From Bacillus sonorensis NBRC 101234 = KCTC 13918 (GTDB lineage: Bacteria > Bacillota > Bacilli > Bacillales > Bacillaceae): a stretch of DNA of 64,000 nt. The DNA lies in assembly GCF_001592005.1 (NCBI RefSeq), contig NZ_BCVZ01000009.1, forward strand, positions 62,001 through 126,000, read 5' to 3'. The position numbers and the translations under genes were made by a program. The notes under the pieces are model-generated. The model had not been told where the DNA came from and did no database searches. It saw only the letters and a program-made list of their open reading frames with translations. Below, piece after piece: positions 27,715-36,851 of this stretch (position 1 is its first letter; each line of letters opens with the position of its first letter).

Positions 27715-28230
27715 ATGAGTTGCTGGAAAACCATCAATCTGATCAAAGATTATGGAGGTATGCGCCTTGTACTCGCCGCGGTCAGTTTAATGATCTTGTT
27801 TTTTATTCCCGAATATTTGGCTATGCAGCTGATTCATCCGCAAACCGTTCAGAGGGGCGACCACGCTCTTTTATTTGCAGGTCTTTTAGTTGCAGCGATT
27901 ATCGCTCATAAAATCCTTCACATTTTACCGATTATCAGCAAGAGAAAAATAGAAAAGAAGATCTTTTGGCTGAAAATGAGAACATGGAGAGAAATTCCAA
28001 AGAATACGATGCTTGTCTCCCTTCTCTGCCCTTTTGTGGTCATCACGCCGGCTTTTTTCTATGCAGGGGCCGTCATGCCGGACTTCGCCCACTATTTCTG
28101 CATCATTTCCAGCATTCATTTCGGCTATTGTCTTCCTGACTTTTTGTTTGCCTGGAAATTGGTCAAAGCGCCGAAAAATTGCTTTGTCGATCAGGAAGCC
28201 GATGATTTTGATATTTTGATACAAAAATAA
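27715..28230 (+). CDS. yhaJ: YhaJ, DUF3267-like membrane protein
   Basis: A 171-residue membrane protein with about four helices. It resembles the DUF3267 putative zincin group, whose HExxH motif would fall in AHKILHILP near residue 70. Here the Glu is Lys (HKILH), so metalloprotease activity is doubtful. I chose the ATG at 27715, with GGAAGG 9 bases upstream; the ATG three codons earlier abuts the ribosome site. Same length as B. subtilis YhaJ. Confidence 0.8.
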   Translation: MSCWKTINLIKDYGGMRLVLAAVSLMILFFIPEYLAMQLIHPQTVQRGDHALLFAGLLVAAIIAHKILHILPIISKRKIEKKIFWLKMRTWREIPKNTMLVSLLCPFVVITPAFFYAGAVMPDFAHYFCIISSIHFGYCLPDFLFAWKLVKAPKNCFVDQEADDFDILIQK

Positions 28231-28306
28231 GCGGCGGCAGGCACTTGGAAAATCCTTTTTTTCAGTCTATTTTCTATCTTTTTTAATAAATATTTGGTAA
28301 TGTAGT

Positions 28307-28522
28307 ATGGAGCAGAAACAGAGAGGGGGATCTCCTATTATCCTTTTATATTTCATCTTGTTCGCGGTCTTTACTGTGTTTAACATAAACAAGCTTACAA
28401 ACTCTTTATGCCTTGTCAGAGAGATTCCTGAAGAACGGCAGGATAAGGTATTTAGGATGATTAACGTGCTTATTTTGATTTTATTGATCTCATCATTCAT
28501 TGAGATTTCCTTTACAGCGTAA
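28307..28522 (+). CDS. yhaK: Small two-helix membrane protein (YhaK by position)
   Basis: Up to 71 residues, with two hydrophobic helices separated by an acidic/basic loop (VREIPEERQDKV). The ATG at 28307 has no ribosome site. A strong one, GAGGGGG, lies inside the frame and would suit an ATT codon at 28337. The true start may therefore be a rare ATT codon giving about 61 residues. Position between yhaJ and prsA matches B. subtilis yhaK; sequence identity is not proven. A very long terminator hairpin follows. Confidence 0.6.
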   Translation: MEQKQRGGSPIILLYFILFAVFTVFNINKLTNSLCLVREIPEERQDKVFRMINVLILILLISSFIEISFTA

Positions 28523-28565
28523 AAGGATAGCTGCCTGATCACATCGATCAGGCAGCTATCCTTTT
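28521..28565 (+). terminator. Perfect 20-bp hairpin after yhaK
   Basis: The 20-base arm at 28521-28540 is exactly complementary to 28546-28565 around a five-base loop. AAAA/TTTT at the base lets it work on both strands. Confidence 0.85.
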
Positions 28566-28570
28566 GTTCG

Positions 28571-28669
28571 TTAGCATATCCAAGAAGCACCAATAATAAT
28601 GAGTAAGATGAACAGTACCACAAGCAGCGCAAAGCCGCCGGCGAAACCTCCTACATAGCCGTCGCCCAT
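28571..28669 (-). CDS. YjcZ-family short membrane peptide 1
   Basis: A 32-residue peptide with a Gly-rich start (MGDGYVGGFAGGF) and one hydrophobic helix (ALLVVLFILLIIIGASW). This is the pattern of the YjcZ/YhzE-type sporulation peptides common in Bacillus. ATG 28669 has GAGGAGG 9 bases upstream. It is too short for many gene finders. A second family copy lies 127 bases upstream on the same strand. Confidence 0.85.
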   Translation of the reverse strand: MGDGYVGGFAGGFALLVVLFILLIIIGASWIC

Positions 28670-28795
28670 ATTGACACCTCCTCTGCCCCAGTCGTTACGA
28701 TAGTGTATGCACGATTGTCATGAAACGATTAGGCTCTCCTCACAAAAGAAAAGAACCGCCCGAAAAAAGCGATTCTTTTCCTACGTTTCACGGTT

Positions 28796-28882
28796 TTAGT
28801 ACAAGTAAGCTGCACCGACAATGATTAATAAAATGAATAACACGACTAATAAAGCAAAACCGCTTGAGTATCCTCCGCTCAT
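28796..28882 (-). CDS. YjcZ-family short membrane peptide 2
   Basis: A 28-residue peptide, MSGGYSSGF followed by ALLVVLFILLIIVGAAYLY, very close to the YjcZ-type consensus. AAAGGAGG precedes the ATG at 28882. A hairpin with TTTTTT loop and TTCTTTTC tail (28747-28787) lies after the stop and may be its terminator. Probably membrane-embedded and sporulation-linked by family; function unknown. Confidence 0.87.
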   Translation of the reverse strand: MSGGYSSGFALLVVLFILLIIVGAAYLY

Positions 28883-29045
28883 GTTATTGACCTCCTTTTC
28901 TTGATCACTATATTTGTATGATGATCAAGAAAAATTGACTAGACGGATGCCCCTCTCTTGAAAATCTTTTTACAGCATGTCAGAATATGATATGATACTA
29001 TTCAAAGGAAAGTTTAAACTGTTATGATTAGGAGTGTTTTCATTT

Positions 29046-29909
29046 ATGAAGAAGATTGCAATTGCGGCGATTACGGCGACAAGCCTTCTGGCTCTCAGCG
29101 CGTGCAGCGGGGGAGATTCTGAAGTTGTCGCAGAAACAAAAGCAGGAAATGTAACAAAAGAAGAGCTTTATCAAACATTAAAAGAAAACGCCGGAGCGGA
29201 CGCGCTTAACATGCTTGTTCAGCAAAAAGTACTCGATGACAAATACAAGGCCTCAGACAAAGAAATTGACAAAAAACTGAATGAATACAAGAAAACCGCA
29301 GGCGACCAGATCAACGCGCTGATTGATCAAAAAGGCGAAAAATACGTCAAAAAACAGATCAAATATGAACTTCTTATGCAGAAAGCCGCAAAGGATAACA
29401 TAAAAGTAACAGACAAAGACGTGAAAGAATATTATGACGGCCTCAAAGGCAAAATCCGCGCGAGCCACATTCTCGTCAAAGATAAGAAAACCGCTGAAGA
29501 AGTTGAGAAAAAGCTGAAAAAAGGCGAAAAATTTGAAGACCTTGCAAAAGAGTATTCAACTGACGGAACTGCTGAAAAAGGCGGCGACCTCGGCTGGTTT
29601 GGCAAAACTGAAATGGATAAATCATTCACCAAAGCGGCCTTCGCTCTGAAAACAGGCGAAATCAGCGGCCCTGTCAAATCACAATGGGGCTACCACATCA
29701 TTAAGAAAACAGAAGAACGCGGCAAATACGATGACATGAAAAACGATCTGAAAAAACTGCTAATAGAACAAAAACAAAGCGATACAACTGAACTTCAGTC
29801 CGTCATGAACAAACTCGTCAAAGACGCTGACATGAAGGTAAAAGATAAAGAACTGAAAAAACAAGTCGAACAAAGCCAGTCATCTGCACAAACAAACAGC
29901 AACAGCTGA
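29046..29909 (+). CDS. prsA: Foldase lipoprotein PrsA
   Basis: A membrane-anchored peptidyl-prolyl isomerase that folds secreted proteins outside the membrane. The signal peptide ends in the lipobox LSAC with the lipidated Cys at residue 20. The parvulin domain covers residues about 130-230 (ASHILVKDKKTAEEV, GGDLGWFGKTEM, SQWGYHIIKK). A Lys-rich, charged C-terminus follows. The 287 residues fit the family. I chose the ATG at 29046, after AGGAGTG; the frame opens four codons earlier. Confidence 0.96.
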   Translation: MKKIAIAAITATSLLALSACSGGDSEVVAETKAGNVTKEELYQTLKENAGADALNMLVQQKVLDDKYKASDKEIDKKLNEYKKTAGDQINALIDQKGEKYVKKQIKYELLMQKAAKDNIKVTDKDVKEYYDGLKGKIRASHILVKDKKTAEEVEKKLKKGEKFEDLAKEYSTDGTAEKGGDLGWFGKTEMDKSFTKAAFALKTGEISGPVKSQWGYHIIKKTEERGKYDDMKNDLKKLLIEQKQSDTTELQSVMNKLVKDADMKVKDKELKKQVEQSQSSAQTNSNS

Positions 29910-29916
29910 TTCGGCA

Positions 29917-29962
29917 TAAAAAAAGCTGTCCTCCCCTTTCGGGGCCGGACAGCTTTTTTTAT
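29917..29962. terminator. Bidirectional terminator between prsA and yhaL
   Basis: AAAAAAAGCTGTCC pairs with GGACAGCTTTTTTT, with an inner CCC/GGG pairing. It sits between the convergent prsA and yhaL. Confidence 0.93.
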
Positions 29963-30195
29963 GCGATTGAATGGTTGTTTTCAGCTGATGTCTCACGCTG
30001 TTCTTCATGATTGCCAGGAGATTGTTTCATCCGTCTTTCTTTTTCTTTTTCCATCCGTTCAATGTAAACCCGGCCTTCCTTTTCGATGAAAGCCTGATCG
30101 ATCTTTTCTTCCTCTTTTGCCGTCGTCATCAGCTTATAGGCGCTGAAAATAATACCGACAATGCAAAGATAGACCCACCACGGAAAAAACAGCAC
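29959..30195 (-). CDS. yhaL: Sporulation protein YhaL
   Basis: A 78-residue protein with one N-terminal membrane helix (FFPWWVYLCIVGIIFSAYKL) and a charged, glutamate/arginine-rich cytosolic helix. B. subtilis YhaL is a sigma-E-dependent sporulation protein of similar sequence. The GTG at 30195 lies 7 bases after AAAAGGGGG and gives a start like the B. subtilis protein; the longer frame from 30243 has no ribosome site. Confidence 0.87.
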   Translation of the reverse strand: MLFFPWWVYLCIVGIIFSAYKLMTTAKEEEKIDQAFIEKEGRVYIERMEKEKERRMKQSPGNHEEQRETSAENNHSIA

Positions 30196-30264
30196 AGCTT
30201 TTCCCCCTTTTTCAGATACATGATATACCTGAAATGTATGCAAAAGAAAGACAAGTTATGACGG

Positions 30265-31209
30265 TTACTTATGAAAGACAGGCTTATAAAAGGAACGATT
30301 ATCCAAAGCGAAGACGCGCTCGGTGTACTCCCCTGGCTTGACCCGTTCGAGCGCTCTGTCCATCATATTGATTTTCGCGTCGAGGTTGTCGATATAGTGA
30401 AGAATTTCCGCTTCTTTGACCATCGGCGGTTTCGGGCTTCCCCACTCCGGTTTGCCGTGGTGGCTTAAAATCAAATGCTGAAGAATAAGGATCTCTTCAG
30501 AATCGATTTGAAGCTCTTCAGCGGCTTTTGAGATTTCTGTCACCATGATCGAAATATGGCCGAGCAGATTCCCTTCAACAGTATATGTAGTTGACACAGG
30601 GCCGGAGAGCTCTTTTACTTTCCCGAGATCGTGGAGAATGACGCCGGCATACAGCAGGTCGCGGTCAAGGGTCGGATATAAATCGGCGACCGATTTAGCG
30701 AGATTAAGCATTGAGACCACATGATACGCCAATCCAGACACAAACTCGTGATGGTTTTTCGTCGCAGCCGGAAAATCGATGAATTCCTTTCCGTATTTTT
30801 TGACAAGATGCCTTGTGATCCGTTGGATATTCGGGTTTTTCATTTCAAAAATATATTGAGTGATCGTCTCCATCATTTCGTTTTTTGGAATCGGCGCGGT
30901 TTCCAGGAAATCATCGATTTTAACATTTTCGTGTTCAGCCGCAGGTCTGATATTTCTCAGCTTCAGCTGGTTGCGCCCCCGGTAATGATGAATGTCGCCG
31001 ACCACTTTGACGATTGTTTGCGGTCCATAAATCGTTTCATCTTGCTGCTTCGCGTCCCAAAGCTTTGCTTCGATGTCGCCTGACTGATCCTGCAGCATCA
31101 ATGTTAAAAACGGTTTTCCGTTGCTTGCGATTCCTTTTGTTGACGACTTGATGAGCAAGTACAAATCCACCTGTTCGCCAACCTCGTGCAGCATGATACC
31201 TTTTGCCAT
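30265..31209 (-). CDS. yhaM: 3'-5' exoribonuclease YhaM
   Basis: A 314-residue nuclease with an N-terminal OB-fold (residues about 12-85) and an HD domain (residues about 160-285) that shows [11 protein letters not shown], the metal motif [10 protein letters not shown] and [10 protein letters not shown]. YhaM acts in RNA turnover and also digests DNA. AGGGAG precedes the ATG. It follows yhaO-yhaN on the same strand as the third gene of the unit. Confidence 0.95.
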   Translation of the reverse strand: MAKGIMLHEVGEQVDLYLLIKSSTKGIASNGKPFLTLMLQDQSGDIEAKLWDAKQQDETIYGPQTIVKVVGDIHHYRGRNQLKLRNIRPAAEHENVKIDDFLETAPIPKNEMMETITQYIFEMKNPNIQRITRHLVKKYGKEFIDFPAATKNHHEFVSGLAYHVVSMLNLAKSVADLYPTLDRDLLYAGVILHDLGKVKELSGPVSTTYTVEGNLLGHISIMVTEISKAAEELQIDSEEILILQHLILSHHGKPEWGSPKPPMVKEAEILHYIDNLDAKINMMDRALERVKPGEYTERVFALDNRSFYKPVFHK

Positions 31210-31258
31210 TGTAAAGCTCCCTCCGTTTTCTTACATAACATCATTATATCACATGCCC

Positions 31259-34225
31259 TTAATTGCTAGTTAAAACCTTTTTTACCATTCGATTCATATC
31301 AGGAGGCAGCTGGATGACTTCCTCGTCACGAAAAGCCTCCTTCACATGCTCATGACATGTAAAATATAAAATTTGCTGTTCTTGTCCTGACAGTTCTTTT
31401 AAAATGTTCAGCACCCGTTTGAACCTTTCGTGATCAAAATGAACAAAGCTGTCATCAAGCTGAAAAGGCAGATTGATGTCCTTTTGATGGGACAATGCAA
31501 GCGCGAAGCGTATCGCCAAATAAAGCTGCTCACAGGTTGCCTGGGACAGCTCGTGGGCTTGAAAAACGGTTCCGTCTTTGCTCACCACCATCATTGAATC
31601 ATCTGTTTCAGAAAAATAAATTTTTTCATACCGATCGCCTGTTAACGGCTTAAGCAAAGACTCGGCCGTTTCCAAAAGTTTCGGAAGACGAATCTTTTTA
31701 TGATCGTCCATCCTGTTTTTCACAGCCTGTCTGATCAGCTTGACTGAAGCCCACTTTTTCGCGAGTTCAGCAACCCGCTCTTTTTGTATTTCGACCTGAT
31801 GTGTAAGCTCGGAAACCGTCCCTGATTCTTCAAGCCTTCGCTGTTCTGCAAGGAGGAATGCCGCATTTTCCCGCTCTTCTTTGAGCTGTTTTTCAGTATG
31901 GGCTTTTTGATCTTTCGCTTTTGCCAGTTTGTCCTCCAGATCTGCAAGCGGATGATTTGATGCAAGCCGGATAACCTTTGCGTCTTTTCTGCCGAGCTCT
32001 GCTTGGATATGCCCAAGCCTCGCTTTTAATTCTTTTCTTTCCTGATCGCGTTTTGCCAGCTTGAGAAACATGTCCCTGCCGGTTGCCCCGGCCCTTTTAT
32101 ACAAGTCGGCAAGCCGTGATGTGAAGTATTCGGCTTCTCCTGACAATTCTTTGATCTGCTCAAGCGTATGCTTGAGGGACAAATCAACTTCCTGCTTCTG
32201 CCGCAGTAGTTCTTTTTGTACATCAAGCTCTTCTTTCAGCCGGAAGACCAAATCCTGCACGCTTCCTTCGGGATGGCTAAGCAATGAGGCAAGCCGCAGC
32301 ACCCGCTTGTCAAACGATTCTCTCTTTTCCTGAAGACGGGCCAGTTCTTCTTCCAGCTCCCGCTTTTTTGTGATGTCCGCTTTGAGCTCTTTCATCAAAG
32401 CGAACGCATCAGGCAAAAATGACGGGTCGATCGACAGCTTCAGCTCTTTCATATAACGATCGGCTTGTTCCTGATATGGAAACATGTCCTTTTCCCATTC
32501 TTCGAATTGTTGAATCGCCCGTTCGTAGTCTGCTTCCTTCTGTCTGAGCTCTCCTTGTTTTGCGATGAGAAACTGTCGGTTTTGGTCATCCCGCCACAGC
32601 TCTTCCCTCAGGTTTTTGAGGTCGGGCGCATGTTCGGAAGCGGTGCCGCCGATGTCTTCAAGCTGTTTTTGAATGAATGTCGCCACAGGGGAAGACTCGG
32701 TCTTTTTTAATGAAGAAAAGAGATACAAAAGCGAAGCCAAAGCGATAAAACCGGACAGGAGCCACTGTTTGAAAAACAGCGCCGCAAGGCAGACGGCAAG
32801 GGCGGTCAAAACGGTCATGACCGCCGCCCGTTTGCTTCTCTTTTCCCGCTGTTTGTTTTCCTTTTTCAGCAGTGACAGCTGCCTGATGAGCTCTTCCCGC
32901 TTCTCCGCCTTTGCGCCCGCAGATTCCAAACGGGCGGCGGCTTCTTCCTTTTGTTTGCGGATGTCTTCCGGCAACACTTCCTTTGAAAGATCCGAATACG
33001 CTTGTTCCGCTTCCTCAAGATCAGCCCTTGCCTGCTCAAAGCGTTCGTCAAGAGCCCGTTTTTGTTCGCGCAGCTGAAGATAAGCGCGGACCGTCTCCTG
33101 CAGCTTCCACTCATATTCGTATGTCGTGTCGGCGCTAAGGATCTCATCCTCGCTCTCTATTTGCAGCCGCGTCATCCCCGCCTGGACCCGTTTATTCGTT
33201 TGTTTCAGCTGTTCGGTCAGCGCCGTGACTTTTTCTTTGTGCGACTGGTAAAACGGATATTCCGCCAGCATTTCTTCTATTTGCGCCTCATGCTGCAAAT
33301 GCTCTTTTGAGGGTGAAAAGGCTGCAGACTGTTTTTCCAAATCGCGCTTCTTTTCTTCAAGCGCCTTCAGCTGGGCCTCCTTTGGATGCAGATGGGATTC
33401 ATATTTCTCCAGCTCGAACAGCCCCGCTTCAGGAAAACGGTCTCCCGCTTCGCCGTCGGCTTCCAGCCGGGCCGCCAGCTGCCGCTCCTCTTTAACGAGC
33501 GGATGAATCTCGATCGCCTGTTCAATTTCAGCTATGGACCGTGCCAGATCTTTGATCAGCTGTTCATGTTCGTCGACTTTGGCTTCGGCAGCCCTTTTGC
33601 CGTTTAATATTTGGTGATAATCGTCTTCACGCGCCTTTGCCTTTTTCAGCTCTTCTGAAAGCCGTTTTACATTCTCCAGCTCACGGTTGAGCTCAGGCTT
33701 CCGCCCATTCGGCTTAAACAGCTCTTCCTGGGTTTTCGCGAGGCTCGCGTCCATTTTCGAAATCGCGTCAGAGCCGAATAAACTGGAAAAAAGCAAAAAC
33801 CGGCCGATTTTGTCGCGGTTGAATTTGTGGATTTCCTGAAGGCCGAATACATCAAATGAGTAAATCGCCTTATATAGACGCCTGTCCATATTGGATAACA
33901 TCTGCTTGAGAAAATCCTCTGACCGGGTGCTGCCGTCTTCCAAAAAAACGTTTACCTTCTCAGGTCTGCCCGCCGTCCGTTCGATGCGGATATGGCCGAT
34001 TGCGGGATGCACGGCTTCGAGCATGCCCCCGTATATTCCGCCGGCTTTCGGTTCATAGCGCTTTGTTTTCGGAAAGCCGAACAGCATGCTTTCAATAAAA
34101 GACATGAGCGTCGTTTTGCCGGACTCATTCAAGCCGTAGATTAAGTGAAGGTTGGAAGATGACAGGCGAAATGTCTGATTGGTAAATTTTCCATATCCGT
34201 ATATGTGCAAAGTATGAATATTCAC
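31259..34225 (-). CDS. yhaN: YhaN, SMC/Rad50-like ATPase
   Basis: A 988-residue ABC-ATPase of SbcC/Rad50 type that works with the nuclease YhaO in DNA repair or end processing. The Walker A motif YGLNESGKTTLM is near residue 30. Long coiled-coil arms span residues about 160-440 and 500-860. Two hydrophobic helices lie between the arms (near 455-490), where Rad50 has a zinc hook, which suggests membrane attachment. Walker B is QLDDSFVHFD near 925. The GTG start follows AGGAGGGG. It is 13 bases after yhaO. Confidence 0.92.
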   Translation of the reverse strand: MNIHTLHIYGYGKFTNQTFRLSSSNLHLIYGLNESGKTTLMSFIESMLFGFPKTKRYEPKAGGIYGGMLEAVHPAIGHIRIERTAGRPEKVNVFLEDGSTRSEDFLKQMLSNMDRRLYKAIYSFDVFGLQEIHKFNRDKIGRFLLFSSLFGSDAISKMDASLAKTQEELFKPNGRKPELNRELENVKRLSEELKKAKAREDDYHQILNGKRAAEAKVDEHEQLIKDLARSIAEIEQAIEIHPLVKEERQLAARLEADGEAGDRFPEAGLFELEKYESHLHPKEAQLKALEEKKRDLEKQSAAFSPSKEHLQHEAQIEEMLAEYPFYQSHKEKVTALTEQLKQTNKRVQAGMTRLQIESEDEILSADTTYEYEWKLQETVRAYLQLREQKRALDERFEQARADLEEAEQAYSDLSKEVLPEDIRKQKEEAAARLESAGAKAEKREELIRQLSLLKKENKQREKRSKRAAVMTVLTALAVCLAALFFKQWLLSGFIALASLLYLFSSLKKTESSPVATFIQKQLEDIGGTASEHAPDLKNLREELWRDDQNRQFLIAKQGELRQKEADYERAIQQFEEWEKDMFPYQEQADRYMKELKLSIDPSFLPDAFALMKELKADITKKRELEEELARLQEKRESFDKRVLRLASLLSHPEGSVQDLVFRLKEELDVQKELLRQKQEVDLSLKHTLEQIKELSGEAEYFTSRLADLYKRAGATGRDMFLKLAKRDQERKELKARLGHIQAELGRKDAKVIRLASNHPLADLEDKLAKAKDQKAHTEKQLKEERENAAFLLAEQRRLEESGTVSELTHQVEIQKERVAELAKKWASVKLIRQAVKNRMDDHKKIRLPKLLETAESLLKPLTGDRYEKIYFSETDDSMMVVSKDGTVFQAHELSQATCEQLYLAIRFALALSHQKDINLPFQLDDSFVHFDHERFKRVLNILKELSGQEQQILYFTCHEHVKEAFRDEEVIQLPPDMNRMVKKVLTSN

Positions 34226-34237
34226 CCTGTCCCCTCC

Positions 34238-35464
34238 TTATCTTTTCATCGTCCTCAGCTCATGGAGCAGAACTTTTTTCGCCTGATCGCGAATTTCGCG
34301 GAAATCTTCTTCATTAAACTTCTTGCCGTACCTTCTGAAGACCGCATGCCGCTCCAAATCGGCAAGAATCTGCTCAACGTTTTGAACATCATCGATTTCA
34401 CGGGTAAGCTCCTGAAAAAAAGCATCGCTTTCGATGGCACTCAGGGTGCTTTCTGTACGATCTTCGACAGCGGCCAGCCAAATGAACGACTCCCCGTCTT
34501 TTTCCTCCTCGCGAAAGATGTCCAGCAGCTCGTCAATGATGCCGCCCGGCCTTTCCGCCAAATAAGGAGGCGCTTCTCCCGCCAGTATGGCTTTGACGCA
34601 GACGGCCGTTCCTCCGCTTCTGTAAGTCTGGAGGACAGTTTCAATACGGCTGATCAGATCGGTTACATGCTGTGTCTCTGACACATCGATCTGAACGGCC
34701 TCCCAGAGGACATCTGACGTCGGTCTAAACTCAAAAGACAGTCCACCGCCGCCCGCTTTAACGAGAAAGCAGCCTTTCTCACCTGTTTCCTTCATATGCC
34801 GGGACTGCGTGTTTCCCGGATAAATGGCTACCGGATGCTCGGCTGAAATCACCTGTCTTTTATGTATATGGCCGAGCGCCCAATAATCCATTTGACCGTT
34901 TTTTAAGTCCTGAAGCGAAAAAGGGCAGTACGGGTCATGGACGCCCTCTCCGGAAAGCGCCCCGTGAATCATGCCGATATGAAAAGGGGCGTCAGTCGTT
35001 CTTTTCATGTCGGCAGCCTTGTTTTCGTATACTGAGCGCTGCGGATAGCTGTACCCGTATATGCTCGCGGCGAGCCGGCCGTTCTTATAAAACGATTTTT
35101 CCTCAATGCCCGCCGAAGAGAAAATATGAACATTGTCCGGCCATTCAATCGGCGTCCACTCACCGCCCATATGATCGTGGTTTCCAAAGATCACATAGAC
35201 TTGTATGCCGTTTTCCCGAAGCTTTAAAAACTGCTTCCGCAAAAACAGCTGGGCTTTTAAGCTGCGGTTCGCTTCATCAAACAGATCTCCGGCAAGCAAA
35301 ATAAAATCGGCCTGTTCGCCGATGGCAAGCCTGAACAAATTTGCGGCGCTTTCAAATGTACTGTTTTTAATCCGCCCGTATACCTGCTCAGGGAGCCCGC
35401 TTATGCCGTGAAACGGACTGTCCAGATGCAGGTCGGCCGCATGAATAAAGGTTATGTTCGTCAC
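34238..35464 (-). CDS. yhaO: YhaO, Mre11/SbcD-like DNA repair nuclease
   Basis: A 408-residue metallophosphoesterase. The five motifs are visible: HAADLHLDSP near residue 10, LAGDLFDE near 57, FGNHDHMG near 95, GMIHGAL near 180 and LGHIHKRQ near 208. The C-terminal part resembles the capping domain of SbcD-type nucleases. The GTG start at 35464 lies after a weak GGAG. First in the yhaO-yhaN-yhaM unit, so nuclease and ATPase are made together. Confidence 0.92.
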   Translation of the reverse strand: MTNITFIHAADLHLDSPFHGISGLPEQVYGRIKNSTFESAANLFRLAIGEQADFILLAGDLFDEANRSLKAQLFLRKQFLKLRENGIQVYVIFGNHDHMGGEWTPIEWPDNVHIFSSAGIEEKSFYKNGRLAASIYGYSYPQRSVYENKAADMKRTTDAPFHIGMIHGALSGEGVHDPYCPFSLQDLKNGQMDYWALGHIHKRQVISAEHPVAIYPGNTQSRHMKETGEKGCFLVKAGGGGLSFEFRPTSDVLWEAVQIDVSETQHVTDLISRIETVLQTYRSGGTAVCVKAILAGEAPPYLAERPGGIIDELLDIFREEEKDGESFIWLAAVEDRTESTLSAIESDAFFQELTREIDDVQNVEQILADLERHAVFRRYGKKFNEEDFREIRDQAKKVLLHELRTMKR

Positions 35465-35543
35465 GCTTTTGCTCCTTTATAAAACATTTCTGTCCTCATT
35501 CTAGCACGGCTTTCAGGCGAATGCACGTTCTATTGTTCAGCTG

Positions 35544-35576
35544 AAAAAGCAGCTTTTTTTCAAAGCTGCTTTTTTC
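35544..35576. terminator. Terminator after yhaP
   Basis: AAAAAGCAGCTTT and AAAGCTGCTTTTT pair around a five-base loop; both flanks are A/T runs, so it may act both ways. Confidence 0.9.
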
Positions 35577-35579
35577 AAT

Positions 35580-36851
35580 TTATTGATCTTTTGAAAGCTT
35601 AAGCGCCTGTCTGATGTTTTTCAGACCGCCGCCATTGCCGTACATGAGCACGCCGCCTTTGTAGACCTTCGCCCCGATGATGGCGAGAATGACAATCGTT
35701 GCGGCGGTGATCCCGATGCCGAGAGCCGCTTCCCAAAACGGAATATCGAGCATTCCGACCCTTAGGAACATGATCATCGGCGCAAAAAACGGAATGAACG
35801 ACATCACCGTAATAAACGGCGAATCAGGTGCACTCAATCCAAACATCGCGATCATAAATCCGGCGACAACGAGCAGGATCATCGGTGATATCATCTGCTG
35901 GACATCCTCGATCCGGCTGACGACGCTGCCGAGAAACGCAGCAAGCGTCGCATAAAGGAAATAACCGAGCGCTAAGAAAATCACGCCATAGACAAGCGTT
36001 GCCACGGGAACGCCGGAAATGTCCAAAAATCCTTTAATCTGTTCCGCCGCGCCTCCTGCTGTCTCACCGTTTGACTTCAGGGAAAGATAACCTGCAAGAC
36101 ATATAACGGCAAGCTGTGTCAGCCCCAGCAAAGCGATGCCGAACAGCTTGGCAAACATCTGCTGGACAGGCGGTACGCTTGAAATCAGGATCTCCATGAC
36201 ACGGGACGATTTTTCCGTCGCCACTTCAGTTGCAATCATTGAAGCATACATCACGACAGATATGTAAATGACAAACAGGACAATGTATACGAGACCTGAC
36301 GCCTTTTGAAGCTCTTCTTCTGTTTTGGCCCCTTCTTTTAAGGCGACGCTTTTTACTTTAACAGGTGAAAACAGCTTGTTCAGCTTTTCGGGCGGGACAT
36401 TCAATTCCGCTGTTCCGACGGCGATTTTCGTTTGGGAGAGCGCCTGCTCTATTGTCGAAACAGCCGTTGAATCAGCGATATCCAGCGCTTTATATGTCCC
36501 GGTCGGTTCGCCTTGTTGATCTCTTGCCAAAATTAACATGCCGGCAAGCTTATCGTCTCTGACGTCTTTTTCCAGATCTTTTTCAGACTTCTTCGCTTTT
36601 ACCAGCTCAAGCTCATGATCTTTATCGGCAATCTTAACCTGCTGGGCAAACGTTTCATACAGCTGGTTCGATTGATCGATGACGGCGATTTTATCCGGTT
36701 CGCCGCCGTCTTTGTCAAACAGGGAAATAATTGAACCCAAATTTGTAACGACCATGACAAGCGCCAGCGTAATCGCAGTTGAAATGAGGAACGATTTCGT
36801 TTTCAGCTTGCTTGTATATGTATGAAACAGAACGATCCAAAATTTATTCAT
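35580..36851 (-). CDS. yhaP: YhaP, NatB-like ABC-2 permease
   Basis: A 423-residue permease with one N-terminal helix, a 150-residue extracytoplasmic region and five or six C-terminal helices, the ABC-2 (NatB) layout. It pairs with the ATPase YhaQ; the start overlaps yhaQ by eight bases. NatAB-type systems export sodium, but the substrate here is unknown. The ATG at 36851 follows AGGTAGGTG; the two earlier candidate starts overlap this site. Confidence 0.9.
   Translation of the reverse strand: MNKFWIVLFHTYTSKLKTKSFLISTAITLALVMVVTNLGSIISLFDKDGGEPDKIAVIDQSNQLYETFAQQVKIADKDHELELVKAKKSEKDLEKDVRDDKLAGMLILARDQQGEPTGTYKALDIADSTAVSTIEQALSQTKIAVGTAELNVPPEKLNKLFSPVKVKSVALKEGAKTEEELQKASGLVYIVLFVIYISVVMYASMIATEVATEKSSRVMEILISSVPPVQQMFAKLFGIALLGLTQLAVICLAGYLSLKSNGETAGGAAEQIKGFLDISGVPVATLVYGVIFLALGYFLYATLAAFLGSVVSRIEDVQQMISPMILLVVAGFMIAMFGLSAPDSPFITVMSFIPFFAPMIMFLRVGMLDIPFWEAALGIGITAATIVILAIIGAKVYKGGVLMYGNGGGLKNIRQALKLSKDQ

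Noticed and set aside
32061-33607. Plus-strand frames opposite yhaN
   Set aside because: They are shadows of the long minus-strand coiled-coil gene; none has a ribosome site.
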